Shown one piece after another: positions 54,844 through 62,576 of a DNA stretch of 64,000 nt. The stretch comes from Pandoraea horticolens (lineage in GTDB: Bacteria > Pseudomonadota > Gammaproteobacteria > Burkholderiales > Burkholderiaceae). Position 1 is the stretch's first letter; every line of letters starts with the position of its first letter. A program made the translations under genes and the position numbers. The notes under the pieces are model-generated. The model did no database searches, was not told the origin of the DNA, and worked only from the letters and a program-made list of their open reading frames with translations. The stretch covers positions 434,001 through 498,000 of the forward strand of contig NZ_CABPSM010000002.1 of NCBI RefSeq assembly GCF_902459555.1. The letters are read 5' to 3'.

Positions 54844-55959
54844 TTAGATGAAGCGCACCGCATAAATCGGAGGCAGGTGCGCCGAGACGCACTCCCATTG
54901 TTCGCCGGCGTTGTTGCTGATCCATAGCGCACCGGTTGTCGAGCCCATGGCAAGCGTGCGGCCGGTGGCGTCGATATCCAGCCCGTGGCGGTAGATGAGG
55001 TCGTAGGACGGCGTCTCCGGCAGCCCGTGCGAGAGCGCGGTGAACGACTCACCGCCATCGCGCGTGCGAGTGACGACGAGCCGGGCGTCGACCGGAATGC
55101 GGCACGCATCGCGTTGCGCCGGCACGAACCACGCCACGTCGGGGTCGTGCGGATCGACCGCAACGGCAAAACCGAAACTCGACGGTGCCGCCTGAATCCG
55201 TCGCCAGGACGCGCCGTAATCAAGGGTGCGGAAGATACCGTTGTGATGCTGTGCCCACAAGGCGTTTGGTGCGTCGTGGCATTGCACGAGCCGGTGCACG
55301 TCCTGCACATTCGGATCGAGGCGTCGCTCGGGCGGCATGTAATCGGCTTCCATGCCGCTGGCTGCCAACGCCCAGGTGCGTCCGTCGTCGCGCGTGCGCC
55401 AGACACCGCCGGTCGACACGGCCACCATCACCTGCCGGCTGTTGTGCGGATCGATGCAGATCGAATGAATGCCTGCATGGTCGTAGCCGCCCCCCATCCA
55501 CTCGGCGCGCTCAGGGCGATCCCACAAGCTTTGCATCAGTTCCCAGTGCTGCCCATGGTCGCCAGAGCGAAACAGGCCGCCGGGAATCGTGCCCGCCCAC
55601 AGGACGCCGGGTGCGTCCGGGCCGGCCGCTTCGAGCGACCAGATCAGCTCTACCGAGGGGGCCTGGGCGTCACCGGAAGATGATTCGGACTGCTGCGTTT
55701 GCGGGGCGAAGGCGGGCGGGGGGAGTTCGGTCCACTCGTTCGCGTCGCGAGCGCGGCACCAGAGTTTCACGCCGAAATGTCCGAGATTGAGCGCAGCGTA
55801 ATCCGTGCCGTCGCGCGCGTCGTGCAACACCATGCTCACCGGCTCGCCGGGAAAGTCGGGAGTGTTCGACATTAATCGCCAGGCAGTGCCCTCACGTTGC
55901 CACGTGAATAGTCCCTTGCGGGTGGCGACCAGCAGCGTGGCTCCGGTGACATGTTCCAC
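54844..55959 (-). CDS. Asp-box beta-propeller (exo-sialidase-like) protein
   Basis: 371 residues from a GTG at 55959 behind AAGGAGG. At least four Asp-box/BNR repeats are visible (SGDHGQHWE, TRDDGRTWA, LDYGASWRR, TRDGGESFT), giving a six- or seven-bladed propeller as in sialidases and YCF48/VPS10-type domains. No signal peptide, so it is cytosolic, and the sialidase catalytic Arg triad is not evident; it is probably not a true sialidase. It follows a MoaD/ThiS-like gene after 46 bases, a pairing that looks like a conserved operon of unknown function. Confidence 0.8.
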   Translation of the reverse strand: MEHVTGATLLVATRKGLFTWQREGTAWRLMSNTPDFPGEPVSMVLHDARDGTDYAALNLGHFGVKLWCRARDANEWTELPPPAFAPQTQQSESSSGDAQAPSVELIWSLEAAGPDAPGVLWAGTIPGGLFRSGDHGQHWELMQSLWDRPERAEWMGGGYDHAGIHSICIDPHNSRQVMVAVSTGGVWRTRDDGRTWALAASGMEADYMPPERRLDPNVQDVHRLVQCHDAPNALWAQHHNGIFRTLDYGASWRRIQAAPSSFGFAVAVDPHDPDVAWFVPAQRDACRIPVDARLVVTRTRDGGESFTALSHGLPETPSYDLIYRHGLDIDATGRTLAMGSTTGALWISNNAGEQWECVSAHLPPIYAVRFI

Positions 55960-56005
55960 GGTCTTCCTCCTTGATGCGTGCGGGTCTTGTTTGTCGCCCG
56001 CGGGT

Positions 56006-56275
56006 TCATCCCCCCGAGAGCGCTTGCGCCACGTACACGCGGCTGGCGTCCTCGAGCGGGTCGCTCAGCGAGCGGCGGTCGCGTATCAGCCATCCATCGA
56101 CGAAGACGGCGACGTGCGCCCGCAAGCGCCCCTGATCGTTGAACAGATAGCCACGTAGCTCGGGCGTGTGAGCGACGCATTGGGCGAGCACGTCGTGGAC
56201 GGTCGGTCCATCGACGGACTGGGCGTCCACGCTGACGTGGCGCTGGATTGCTGGTGCGAAGGTGACGGTCGCCAT
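56006..56275 (-). CDS. MoaD/ThiS family (beta-grasp) protein
   Basis: 89 residues of ubiquitin-like fold: MATVTFAPAIQRHVSVDAQS, VHDVLAQCVAHTPELRGYLF, VAVFVDGWLIRDRRSLSDPL, and the C-terminal Gly-Gly needed for adenylation and thiocarboxylate or conjugate formation (VYVAQALSGG). The start at 56275 is chosen by fold; upstream codons add unrelated sequence. It sits directly upstream of the Asp-box protein. No activating MoeB/ThiF gene is nearby, so it must use one encoded elsewhere. Confidence 0.82.
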   Translation of the reverse strand: MATVTFAPAIQRHVSVDAQSVDGPTVHDVLAQCVAHTPELRGYLFNDQGRLRAHVAVFVDGWLIRDRRSLSDPLEDASRVYVAQALSGG

Positions 56276-56627
56276 ACCCCGGTCATGCGGATGCCGTGGC
56301 GACACACGAACCCGCAGTGCGATGAGAACGAGACTTTCAGTGTAGACAATGAGGATGGCTCGCGCAGTGTGCATTGCGGCATCGTTGCGTGGCCGCTGCG
56401 CTATGTTCCGCAGGAAATAACGCGCGCTGCGGCCTATGCGCCATAGCAGGGCCGCAGTCTGGTGTCCTTTGGATGACGATCTGCGAGTGTCGATTCCTTG
56501 GAAAGCGTCGTCACAGGGTATGGCATCGCATATCGGACACTCCCTATCCCCCATTCACCTCGTTATTGTTCACCATTATCGGAGTGCCCGCGAGCGCAGT
56601 GCCGCAGGTAAATCCAAGGAGGGAGCA
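56276..56627. other. Divergent intergenic region
   Basis: About 350 bases holding promoters for the MoaD-like gene (minus) and the next gene (plus). The only clear element is AAGGAGGG (56617-56624) before the ATG at 56628. Confidence 0.45.
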
Positions 56628-56990
56628 ATGGCAAAAGGCAAAGCAAAAGACATTGGCATGGGGCGTTGGTCCGATGCGGCGATCAAGCGTCAGTGGCGGC
56701 TACACCGGGCGGGGGAGGAGTCGCAGAAGGAGGACGTGACGGTCAGGCGCCCGCCGGAGATGGCGAAATGCGAGGGTTACTTCTTGTGGAGCGTGCGTCA
56801 GGCGGCGTTCGTCGGCCGTCACGACGGCACCCCCAAGGGCGGTGGACGGCATTACGCGACGTGCACGGCGCAAGCGAAACGCTACGCGACCGAGGCGCAG
56901 GCGAGGGCGGCAGGAGACGCGATCGTGGGTGGCGTGCTGATCATGTACGGCTATGCCGTCAACACCCCGCTCTATGTCGTGGGGCGGTGA
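56628..56990 (+). CDS. Hypothetical basic protein, 120 residues
   Basis: Begins MAKGKAKDIGMGRWSDAAIK behind a strong AAGGAGGG site. The middle has YFLWSVRQAAFVGRHDGTPK, then GGGRHYATCTAQAKRYATEA, and the end VGGVLIMYGYAVNTPLYVVG contains a short hydrophobic strand. It is Arg/Lys-rich, possibly nucleic-acid binding. No family recognised. Confidence 0.6.
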   Translation: MAKGKAKDIGMGRWSDAAIKRQWRLHRAGEESQKEDVTVRRPPEMAKCEGYFLWSVRQAAFVGRHDGTPKGGGRHYATCTAQAKRYATEAQARAAGDAIVGGVLIMYGYAVNTPLYVVGR

Positions 56991-57017
56991 CGGCAAGCGA
57001 TCACTCGCGGGCGGTTG

Positions 57018-57206
57018 TTACTTACCCAGTTCGTGACCGATGACGCCGCCGACGACGGCGCCGCCGACGGTACCGGCGGTGCTGCCACCGGTGGCCTCGT
57101 GGCCGATGACCCCCCCTGCGACGGCACCGCCGAGTGTGCAACCGAAGATCGACGAGCCTATGGCGAGCGCCGTGATGACAACGAGAATCGACTTCGCCGT
57201 TTTCAT
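57018..57206 (-). CDS. Glycine-zipper lipoprotein (OsmB-like)
   Basis: 62 residues. Signal peptide MKTAKSILVVITALAIGSSI with lipobox IFGC gives an outer-membrane or periplasmic lipoprotein. The remainder is two Gly-zipper repeats (GGAVAGGVIGHEATGG and GGAVVGGVIGHELGK), the glycine-zipper 2TM pattern. AGGAG lies at good spacing. Likely an envelope-stress type protein; monocistronic. Confidence 0.8.
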   Translation of the reverse strand: MKTAKSILVVITALAIGSSIFGCTLGGAVAGGVIGHEATGGSTAGTVGGAVVGGVIGHELGK

Positions 57207-57364
57207 GATGAATCTCCTGTGGCGTGTGCGCGTTGCGCGCAGCGCAGCGGCATGAGTCCAGCTTAGATGGACGGCGTTGCGCGCACTATCGGTCAAGACT
57301 GAATCGACTGTAGGAATAGGACGACAGGCGCAAGGGCGGGCAGCAGAAGTGACGATAGAAACGA

Positions 57365-57391
57365 CAAGGGCCGCACGATGTGCGGCCCTTG
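57365..57391 (-). terminator. Hairpin downstream of the tRNA-Lys array
   Basis: 12-bp perfect stem CAAGGGCCGCAC / GTGCGGCCCTTG with a 3-base loop, nine bases past the last tRNA. The T run is weak (TCGTTTC), so it may act in 3' processing as well as termination. Confidence 0.7.
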
Positions 57392-57399
57392 TGTGCATC

Positions 57400-57475
57400 T
57401 GGTGGGGCGTGAGTGACTCGAACACTCGACCTACGGATTAAGAGTCCGCTGCTCTACCAACTGAGCTAACGCCCC
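57400..57475 (-). tRNA. tRNA-Lys (CTT), third of the transcript
   Basis: 76 bases with CCA encoded. 7-bp acceptor GGGGCGT / ACGCCCC, anticodon CTT (complement of 57440-57442) in loop CTCTTAA. Confidence 0.96.
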
Positions 57476-57530
57476 TGTGCTACCGGGAGCAAAAAAGACT
57501 GCATGCGATGCAGCCTTTCCTGTCGTGCTT

Positions 57531-57606
57531 TGGTGGGGCGTGAGTGACTCGAACACTCGACCTACGGATTAAGAGTCCGCTGCTCTACCAACTGAGCTAA
57601 CGCCCC
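57531..57606 (-). tRNA. tRNA-Lys (CTT), second of the transcript
   Basis: Identical in sequence to the copies at 57400 and 57663. The spacer to the next tRNA contains the hairpin CTGCAT-GCG-ATGCAG. Confidence 0.96.
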
Positions 57607-57662
57607 GATGCAACCGGGAATAAAAAAGGCTGCACGGCAAAGCAGCCTTTTCAGAATTCGTT

Positions 57663-57738
57663 TGGTGGGGCGTGAGTGACTCGAACACTCGACCTACGGA
57701 TTAAGAGTCCGCTGCTCTACCAACTGAGCTAACGCCCC
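57663..57738 (-). tRNA. tRNA-Lys (CTT), first of the transcript
   Basis: Identical to the other two copies. The spacer after it contains the hairpin AAAGGCTGC / GCAGCCTTT (57625-57633, 57642-57650). Confidence 0.96.
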
Positions 57739-57750
57739 AACGAGACCGAG

Positions 57751-57779
57751 ATAATATCGACTCTTCCGCAGGGGGTCAA
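57751..57779 (-). promoter_or_regulatory. Promoter of the tRNA-Lys array
   Basis: On the minus strand -35 TTGACC (57774-57779) and -10 TATTAT (57751-57756), exact 17-bp spacing, 12 bases before the first tRNA. Confidence 0.88.
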
Positions 57780-57810
57780 CCCTAAATGGTGAAAATCCGC
57801 AAAAAAGGTC

Positions 57811-57996
57811 TCAGGCGAGCAGCGGAACCAGCTCGAACGCCAGTACCGTGAGCACTGCACCGACGACCACGAGCAGCGAGCGCCAGCACATTCGAATGGC
57901 GCCCTTGCAGGGCATTGCGCCCACGATGATTGCGCCGAAGACGGCGATCGCAAACATGCTGATGAGTTGGGCGTTGGAAAGGTGGGGCATGATCAT
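57811..57996 (-). CDS. Small membrane protein, 61 residues
   Basis: Two hydrophobic helices (LISMFAIAVFGAIIVGAMP and SLLVVVGAVLTVLAFELVPL) with a Cys-containing loop between (CKGAIRMCW). The ATG at 57996 follows GGAGAG. Function unknown. Confidence 0.6.
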   Translation of the reverse strand: MIMPHLSNAQLISMFAIAVFGAIIVGAMPCKGAIRMCWRSLLVVVGAVLTVLAFELVPLLA

Positions 57997-58170
57997 GGTC
58001 GATCTCTCCGCCGTTATCGCATGAGTTAAGACGCGATTCCAGTATAGAAAGCCGCCCTTTCCAAGCAAAGCGGCGCGACAACCGGGATTTCCCCAGTGGC
58101 CGCGCCGTGCGTTGTTGCTCTGCGATCTGTCCGATTTAGTCGACTCGAACGCCGCGTATGGACATCAATG

Positions 58171-58410
58171 TTATTCGGGCAGATCGAGAATCAGGACGAT
58201 CGTCCATGCGTCTTCGCCTTCGTGATGGTACTGACGTTCCACCACGATAAACGGTTGCTTCTTGTCGCCCTGACCGAGGAACAGCACGTCGCCTTCGGCC
58301 GGCATGCATTCGATCGGCGGCAACGCCAGAGGGGTGCCTTTGGGGACGAGCTTTTCGGCCTTCTTCGCCGCGCGCTCGGTCCATTCGATATCGAATTCGA
58401 TCTGACTCAC
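58171..58410 (-). CDS. Conserved hypothetical protein, 79 residues
   Basis: GTG start at 58410 (VSQIEFDIEWTERAAKKAEK). Beta-rich: GDVLFLGQGDKKQPFIVVER, and the end EDAWTIVLILDLPE. Preceded by AGGAT. Probably a Burkholderiales small protein; no family recognised. Upstream codons in frame give Cys-rich, non-homologous sequence and are rejected. Confidence 0.6.
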   Translation of the reverse strand: MSQIEFDIEWTERAAKKAEKLVPKGTPLALPPIECMPAEGDVLFLGQGDKKQPFIVVERQYHHEGEDAWTIVLILDLPE

Positions 58411-58831
58411 CGGATGATCCTGTCTATGCAAATTGAAACGGCTGCATGGTAGCACGCAGCTTGCGCGGCACACGAAAAAATGCCCGCTCCCTGGGCGGGG
58501 AACGGGCGAAGGTCCCATGCGATAACGGGGAACGCATGGCGACAGGAGATGCGCCCGTGGGAAACCGTCGGTGCCTGCCCGGCCAGAGGGGAAGAGAACT
58601 GGTCGGGGGAGATAACGGTTTGCCCGGTGAGGCGTGGGCGCGCGCCTGCCGACGGGACAATACGAGGTGACGCAACACAGGCAGGCGATGCCGTCCCGCC
58701 TGTGTGCGTCATGTCATGCTGCCGGGGTACGGCAACATGACGAGGGGCAATGTGGGCCGATGCAGCACGCAACTATCAGTGGCGAGCGCCGACCGGTGTC
58801 GGGGAGAGATGCCGCGAAGCGCGGCGGCGTG
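58411..58831. other. Intergenic region with strong secondary structure
   Basis: About 420 bases. No frame has a convincing ribosome-binding site. It contains two adjacent hairpins (listed separately) and a GC-rich inverted segment near 58483-58506 (TGCCCGCTCCC with GGGGAACGGGC). Confidence 0.45.
58675..58741. other. Two adjacent hairpins, possible structured RNA or REP-like element
   Basis: Hairpin 1 pairs ACACAGGC with GCCTGTGT (58675-58682, 58698-58705). Hairpin 2 pairs GTCATG-TGCCG with CGGCA-CATGAC (58713-58741, one bulge each side, loop GGGTA). They lie seven bases apart in a region with no gene. Confidence 0.5.
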
Positions 58832-59152
58832 TTACGGATTCGCGCACTTCATTTCGCCGTTCTGGCGTGCACGCACGAGTTCTTCGTATACCTGAGCGCG
58901 GGTTTTGCCCGGCTTTATCGAGTGGAGTGCCGGATACTCGTAGTCGTTTTGCGGGATCAATCCTTGGGCGCGTGCGTCGGCCAGTTCCTGGCGAACTTGC
59001 TCGCGCGTGACTTGCGACGTTTGTGCTACCCATGCGAATTGAGTGCCTTCCGGATACGCGTCGCTAGTGCGAGCGCTCTGCGCGAAGGCCGCGCCGGCTG
59101 CGGTGACCATCACGGTGGACACCAGAGCAGAGGCGACAAGCTTGCGATTCAT
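58832..59152 (-). CDS. DUF4148 domain-containing secreted protein
   Basis: 106 residues with signal peptide (MNRKLVASALVSTVMVTAAG, cleaved after AFA). The mature part shows the DUF4148 pattern VTREQVRQELADARAQGLIP then KTRAQVYEELVRARQNGEMK, two helical repeats typical of this abundant Burkholderiales family. AGGAG precedes the start. The role is unknown; such genes are often stress-regulated. Confidence 0.88.
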   Translation of the reverse strand: MNRKLVASALVSTVMVTAAGAAFAQSARTSDAYPEGTQFAWVAQTSQVTREQVRQELADARAQGLIPQNDYEYPALHSIKPGKTRAQVYEELVRARQNGEMKCANP

Positions 59153-59344
59153 GACGATGACTCCTGTTCTTCTGTACTGCGGGGGCGCGCAATGCCTCGG
59201 TACCGGCGTTGGGTTTGTGACGACGCGGTATGCGTTGCGTGCAACCGTTGAAAAGAGTCTAAACGTCTGGCTATCGCGGAAAAACGGCAATCAAGCGAAT
59301 AAATACTTACGGGATTCGCAACAATGCGCGATGCGCTCTCTCAG

Positions 59345-59370
59345 AAAAAACGCCACCCGTGAGGTGGCGT
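59345..59370 (-). terminator. Terminator after the LysE-family gene
   Basis: Stem CGCCACC / GGTGGCG (59351-59357, 59363-59369) with six T following on the minus strand; 40 bases past the stop codon. Confidence 0.88.
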
Positions 59371-59409
59371 TTGCGATGCGACCGGTGGTGCCGGCGTCGC
59401 GTTCGGCGT

Positions 59410-60027
59410 TCAGCGTGTAGCGATGGCGACCGCAGCGCCGGCCATGACCGTGCCGGTCGCGCGATTCAGGCGTCGCACGGCGTGTGCCGAACTGAGCAGC
59501 CGGCGGGCGCGAGCGGCGAGCGCGATGTAGCTGCCGAACACAATCGCGAGCACTGTCAGCGTGACACCCACGACTTCGATATAGCCGAGCGCCGTCACCT
59601 TCTGGAGATCGAGCAGGTTGGGCAGCAAGGCGAAGTAGAACACCACGACCTTCGGGTTACCCATCGTGACGGACAAGCCCCCCAGAAAGAGCCGCCACGA
59701 TTTCTCACGCGGTGCAGTGGTCATCGGCTCCGTGGGGGCGATGGCCGGGGCGTGCCACATCTTCCATGCGAGATAGAGGAGGTAAGCGGCGCCCGCGTAT
59801 TTGATCGCGAGGAAGACACCCGAGAACGTATGCGCCAGCGCGGCTACGCCGAGCACGGCCAGGGTAAGCCAGACAACGTCTCCGATCGCCACGCCTGCCG
59901 AGAATGCGATCGCGCCCTGCATGCCGCGACCGAGGACTCGCGCGACGATGGCCGCAATGCCCGGACCTGGTGTGCCTGCACCCACGAACAGGGCGAGGGC
60001 GAAAGTTAGCAAATGTGTCCATTCCAT
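59410..60027 (-). CDS. LysE/RhtB family exporter
   Basis: Inner-membrane amino-acid-type exporter of 205 residues with six hydrophobic helices. The conserved start LLTFALALFVGAGTPGPGIA, GAIAFSAGVAIGDVVWLTLA, GAAYLLYLAWKMW and SVTMGNPKVVVFYFALLPNL match the LysE signature. GAGGAG precedes the start by eight bases. The substrate is unknown. The rhodanese gene is 50 bases upstream on the same strand. Confidence 0.92.
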   Translation of the reverse strand: MEWTHLLTFALALFVGAGTPGPGIAAIVARVLGRGMQGAIAFSAGVAIGDVVWLTLAVLGVAALAHTFSGVFLAIKYAGAAYLLYLAWKMWHAPAIAPTEPMTTAPREKSWRLFLGGLSVTMGNPKVVVFYFALLPNLLDLQKVTALGYIEVVGVTLTVLAIVFGSYIALAARARRLLSSAHAVRRLNRATGTVMAGAAVAIATR

Positions 60028-60077
60028 CTCGATGTCTCCTCGCGTTGATGACGATCAGCGTGATCTGAGAAAGCGGC

Positions 60078-60545
60078 TCATGCGCCGAGCCAGGGAAGGC
60101 CGCGGAAGCACCAGCCGCTCACATGTTTGCGATGGCCTTCGCTGTCCTTGTCACCTTCGAAGCCTTCGAGAATGTCGAACGACTGCGTATAACCTGCTTC
60201 GAAGGCAACTTTGGCCGCCGCTTTCGAGCGGGCGGCGCTGCGGCAAAGAAACAGCAGCGGCGTGCTCTTGTCGGGCGTTTGCGAGGCGAGTTGTTCGAGG
60301 AAGTGCTCATTGGGCACCCCACCGGGATAACGCACCCATTCGACGTTGGCGTACTGACCGTCGGGTACTTGCGGACGGCCGACCCAATCGAGTTCGGCGC
60401 GCGTGCGCACGTCGATCAGACGAACGTTGGCATCGGCGTTGAGCAGCGCCAACGCTTCTTCCGGGGTCACGGCGCCCGAATAGGCGAGCTGGCCACTGGC
60501 GCGGCGTTGGGTGGCTTGATCGAGAATGGCTTTGGCGCTTGTCAT
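60078..60545 (-). CDS. Rhodanese-like sulfurtransferase
   Basis: 155-residue single-domain rhodanese. VTPEEALALLNADANVRLID, then VRTRAELDWVG, and the active-site loop FLCRSAARSKAAA with the catalytic Cys. The C-terminal DILEGFEGDKDSEGHRKHVS is typical of the proteobacterial subgroup. No signal peptide. Possibly co-transcribed with the LysE exporter. Confidence 0.9.
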   Translation of the reverse strand: MTSAKAILDQATQRRASGQLAYSGAVTPEEALALLNADANVRLIDVRTRAELDWVGRPQVPDGQYANVEWVRYPGGVPNEHFLEQLASQTPDKSTPLLFLCRSAARSKAAAKVAFEAGYTQSFDILEGFEGDKDSEGHRKHVSGWCFRGLPWLGA

Positions 60546-60680
60546 ATTGCTGTGATCTCGCTAGTCGATGGTTGTCCTTCATTCTAGCGTGCACTTCGCG
60601 CGAGATGCGCTTTTGGCGACATTGGAAATGGCGTGGCGTAGGATGCTCGGCGCATACGCGCCAAACGCGCGGTATTTAGC

Positions 60681-60851
60681 GGTGCATTAGGACGGTGCAC
60701 TGTGATGCACAATTCCGGTTCGCGGCATCCGGCTATAGGCACCTAAAAGGTGCATAATCGGCAAATGCACCAGAATGAATCTATTTCGATGTGGTATGCA
60801 CCGAAATGGGGAATTTGAGTCCGTGAGCGGGAATTCGGGGCTGGACGCACC
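60681..60851 (+). promoter_or_regulatory. Cluster of NtrC-type enhancer sites upstream of glnA
   Basis: Half sites GGTGCA at 60681 and 60694, TGCAC at 60706, a full dyad GCACC-TAAAA-GGTGC at 60739-60753, TGCACC at 60766 and 60797, and CGCACC at 60846. The known NtrC consensus is TGCACC-N5-GGTGCA. The full dyad lies about 170 bp upstream of the sigma-54 promoter, normal enhancer distance. Confidence 0.75.
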
Positions 60852-60913
60852 AGAATCGATTATTTCCTTAGAAATCAGAGGGAGAGGGTGAGGCAAGGTG
60901 CGCCGGCCAGACG

Positions 60914-60930
60914 TTGGCACGCTTCCTGCT
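60914..60930 (+). promoter_or_regulatory. Sigma-54 promoter of glnA
   Basis: TTGGCACGCTTCCTGCT: GG at 60916-60917 and GC at 60928-60929 with exactly ten bases between, matching the -24/-12 consensus TTGGCACG-N4-TTGC closely. It is followed by about 100 bases of leader before glnA. Confidence 0.88.
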
Positions 60931-61027
60931 TTACTTGGACGAATCCGAACACGGAGTTCGTTAAGAGGGTACGGCGACGCGGGCGATAAGCGCCAGCAGC
61001 GCCAGATTGAATCTTTCGGGAGATAGC

Positions 61028-62443
61028 ATGAGCAAATCTGTGGCAGATGTGATTAATCTGGTCAAGGAAGAAGACGTCAAGTTCGTCGACTTCCGCTTTA
61101 CCGATACGCGCGGCAAGGAGCAACACGTTTCGGTGCCGGTGTCGCACTTCGACGCCGACAAGTTCGAGAGCGGTCATGCTTTCGACGGTTCGTCGATCGC
61201 CGGCTGGAAGGGCATCGAAGCCTCGGACATGCTGCTGGTGCCGGACCCCAACACTGCCTATATCGACCCGTTCTATGAAGAAAGCACGCTGGTGCTGACC
61301 TGCGACGTGATCGAGCCGGCCGATGGCAAGGGTTACGATCGCGACCCGCGTTCCATCGCCAAGCGCGCTGAAGCCTACCTGAAGAGCACGGGCCTGGGCG
61401 ACACGGCCTTCTTCGGTCCGGAGCCGGAATTCTTCATTTTCGACTCGGTCCAGTGGAGCACGGACATGTCGGGCACGTTCGTCCGCGTGAGTTCGGAAGA
61501 AGCCCCGTGGTCGTCGTCGAAGGACTTCGAAGGTGGCAACACCGGCCATCGTCCGGGCACGAAGGGCGGCTACTTCCCGGTCGCACCGGTCGACACGTTC
61601 CAGGACATGCGCTCGGAAATGTGCCTGTTGCTCGAACAACTGGGCGTGCCGGTTGAAGTGCACCACCACGAAGTCGCCGGTCAGGGCCAGAACGAAATCG
61701 GCACCAAGTTCTCGACGCTGGTTCAGCGCGCCGACTGGACGCAGATCCTGAAGTACGTCGTGCACAACGTGGCACACAGCTACGGCAAGACGGCCACGTT
61801 CATGCCGAAGCCGATCGTGGGCGACAATGGTTCGGGCATGCACATCCACCAATCGGTCTGGAAGGATGGTCAGAACCTGTTCGCCGGCAACGGCTACGGC
61901 GGTCTGTCGGAATTCGCGCTGTACTACATCGGCGGCATCATCAAGCATGCTCGCGCGCTGAACGCCATTACGAACCCGTCGACGAACTCGTACAAGCGTC
62001 TCGTGCCGCACTTCGAAGCCCCGGTGAAGCTGGCCTACTCGGCGCGTAACCGTTCGGCCTCGATCCGTATTCCGTACGTTGCCAACCCGAAGGGCCGCCG
62101 CATCGAAGCGCGCTTCCCGGACCCGATGGCCAACCCGTACCTGGCCTTCTCGGCCATGCTCATGGCCGGTCTGGATGGCGTGCAGAACAAGATCCACCCG
62201 GGCGAAGCTGCCGACAAGAACCTGTACGACCTGCCGCCGGAAGAGGATGCAAAGATCCCGACCGTGTGCTCGAGCCTCGAACAGGCGCTGGAATACCTGA
62301 ACGAAGACCGCGAGTTCCTGACCCGTGGTGGCGTGTTCACGGACGGCATGCTCGATTCGTACATCGCGCTCAAGACGGAAGAAGCACGTCGTGTGGCAAT
62401 GACCACGCACCCGCTCGAGTTCGAACTGTATTACTCGCTGTAA
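61028..62443 (+). CDS. glnA: Glutamine synthetase, type I
   Basis: Dodecameric ATP-dependent enzyme that makes glutamine from glutamate and ammonia. The 471 residues show [20 protein letters not shown], the metal-ligand block [26 protein letters not shown] (263-275), NRSASIRIP (341-349), and the adenylylation site Tyr400 in NLYDLPPEE, so GlnE control is expected. The ATG at 61028 follows GGGAGA. Preceded by a sigma-54 promoter and NtrC-type sites, and followed by a terminator and ntrB-ntrC. Confidence 0.98.
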   Translation: MSKSVADVINLVKEEDVKFVDFRFTDTRGKEQHVSVPVSHFDADKFESGHAFDGSSIAGWKGIEASDMLLVPDPNTAYIDPFYEESTLVLTCDVIEPADGKGYDRDPRSIAKRAEAYLKSTGLGDTAFFGPEPEFFIFDSVQWSTDMSGTFVRVSSEEAPWSSSKDFEGGNTGHRPGTKGGYFPVAPVDTFQDMRSEMCLLLEQLGVPVEVHHHEVAGQGQNEIGTKFSTLVQRADWTQILKYVVHNVAHSYGKTATFMPKPIVGDNGSGMHIHQSVWKDGQNLFAGNGYGGLSEFALYYIGGIIKHARALNAITNPSTNSYKRLVPHFEAPVKLAYSARNRSASIRIPYVANPKGRRIEARFPDPMANPYLAFSAMLMAGLDGVQNKIHPGEAADKNLYDLPPEEDAKIPTVCSSLEQALEYLNEDREFLTRGGVFTDGMLDSYIALKTEEARRVAMTTHPLEFELYYSL

Positions 62444-62514
62444 TCGAATCGCTGCGCAGGGAATGCGCCGGCATGACGGAACGCCAGCGGCCGACCGTCA
62501 TGCTCGACAAGCAA

Positions 62515-62545
62515 GGGGGATGGCCGCGGCCGTCCCCCTTTTTTA
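62515..62545 (+). terminator. Terminator between glnA and ntrB
   Basis: GGGGGA-T-GGCC-GC-GGCC-G-TCCCCC hairpin followed by TTTTTTAT. It separates high glnA transcription from ntrBC; read-through would still feed ntrB, which starts 32 bases later. Confidence 0.9.
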
Positions 62546-62576
62546 TCCGCAGCGCGTATTCACCTCGTAGCCATCC

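Noticed and set aside
57400-57738. Possible CRISPR-like repeat array
   Set aside because: The regularly spaced repeats are complete tRNA-Lys genes with cloverleaf pairing and encoded CCA.
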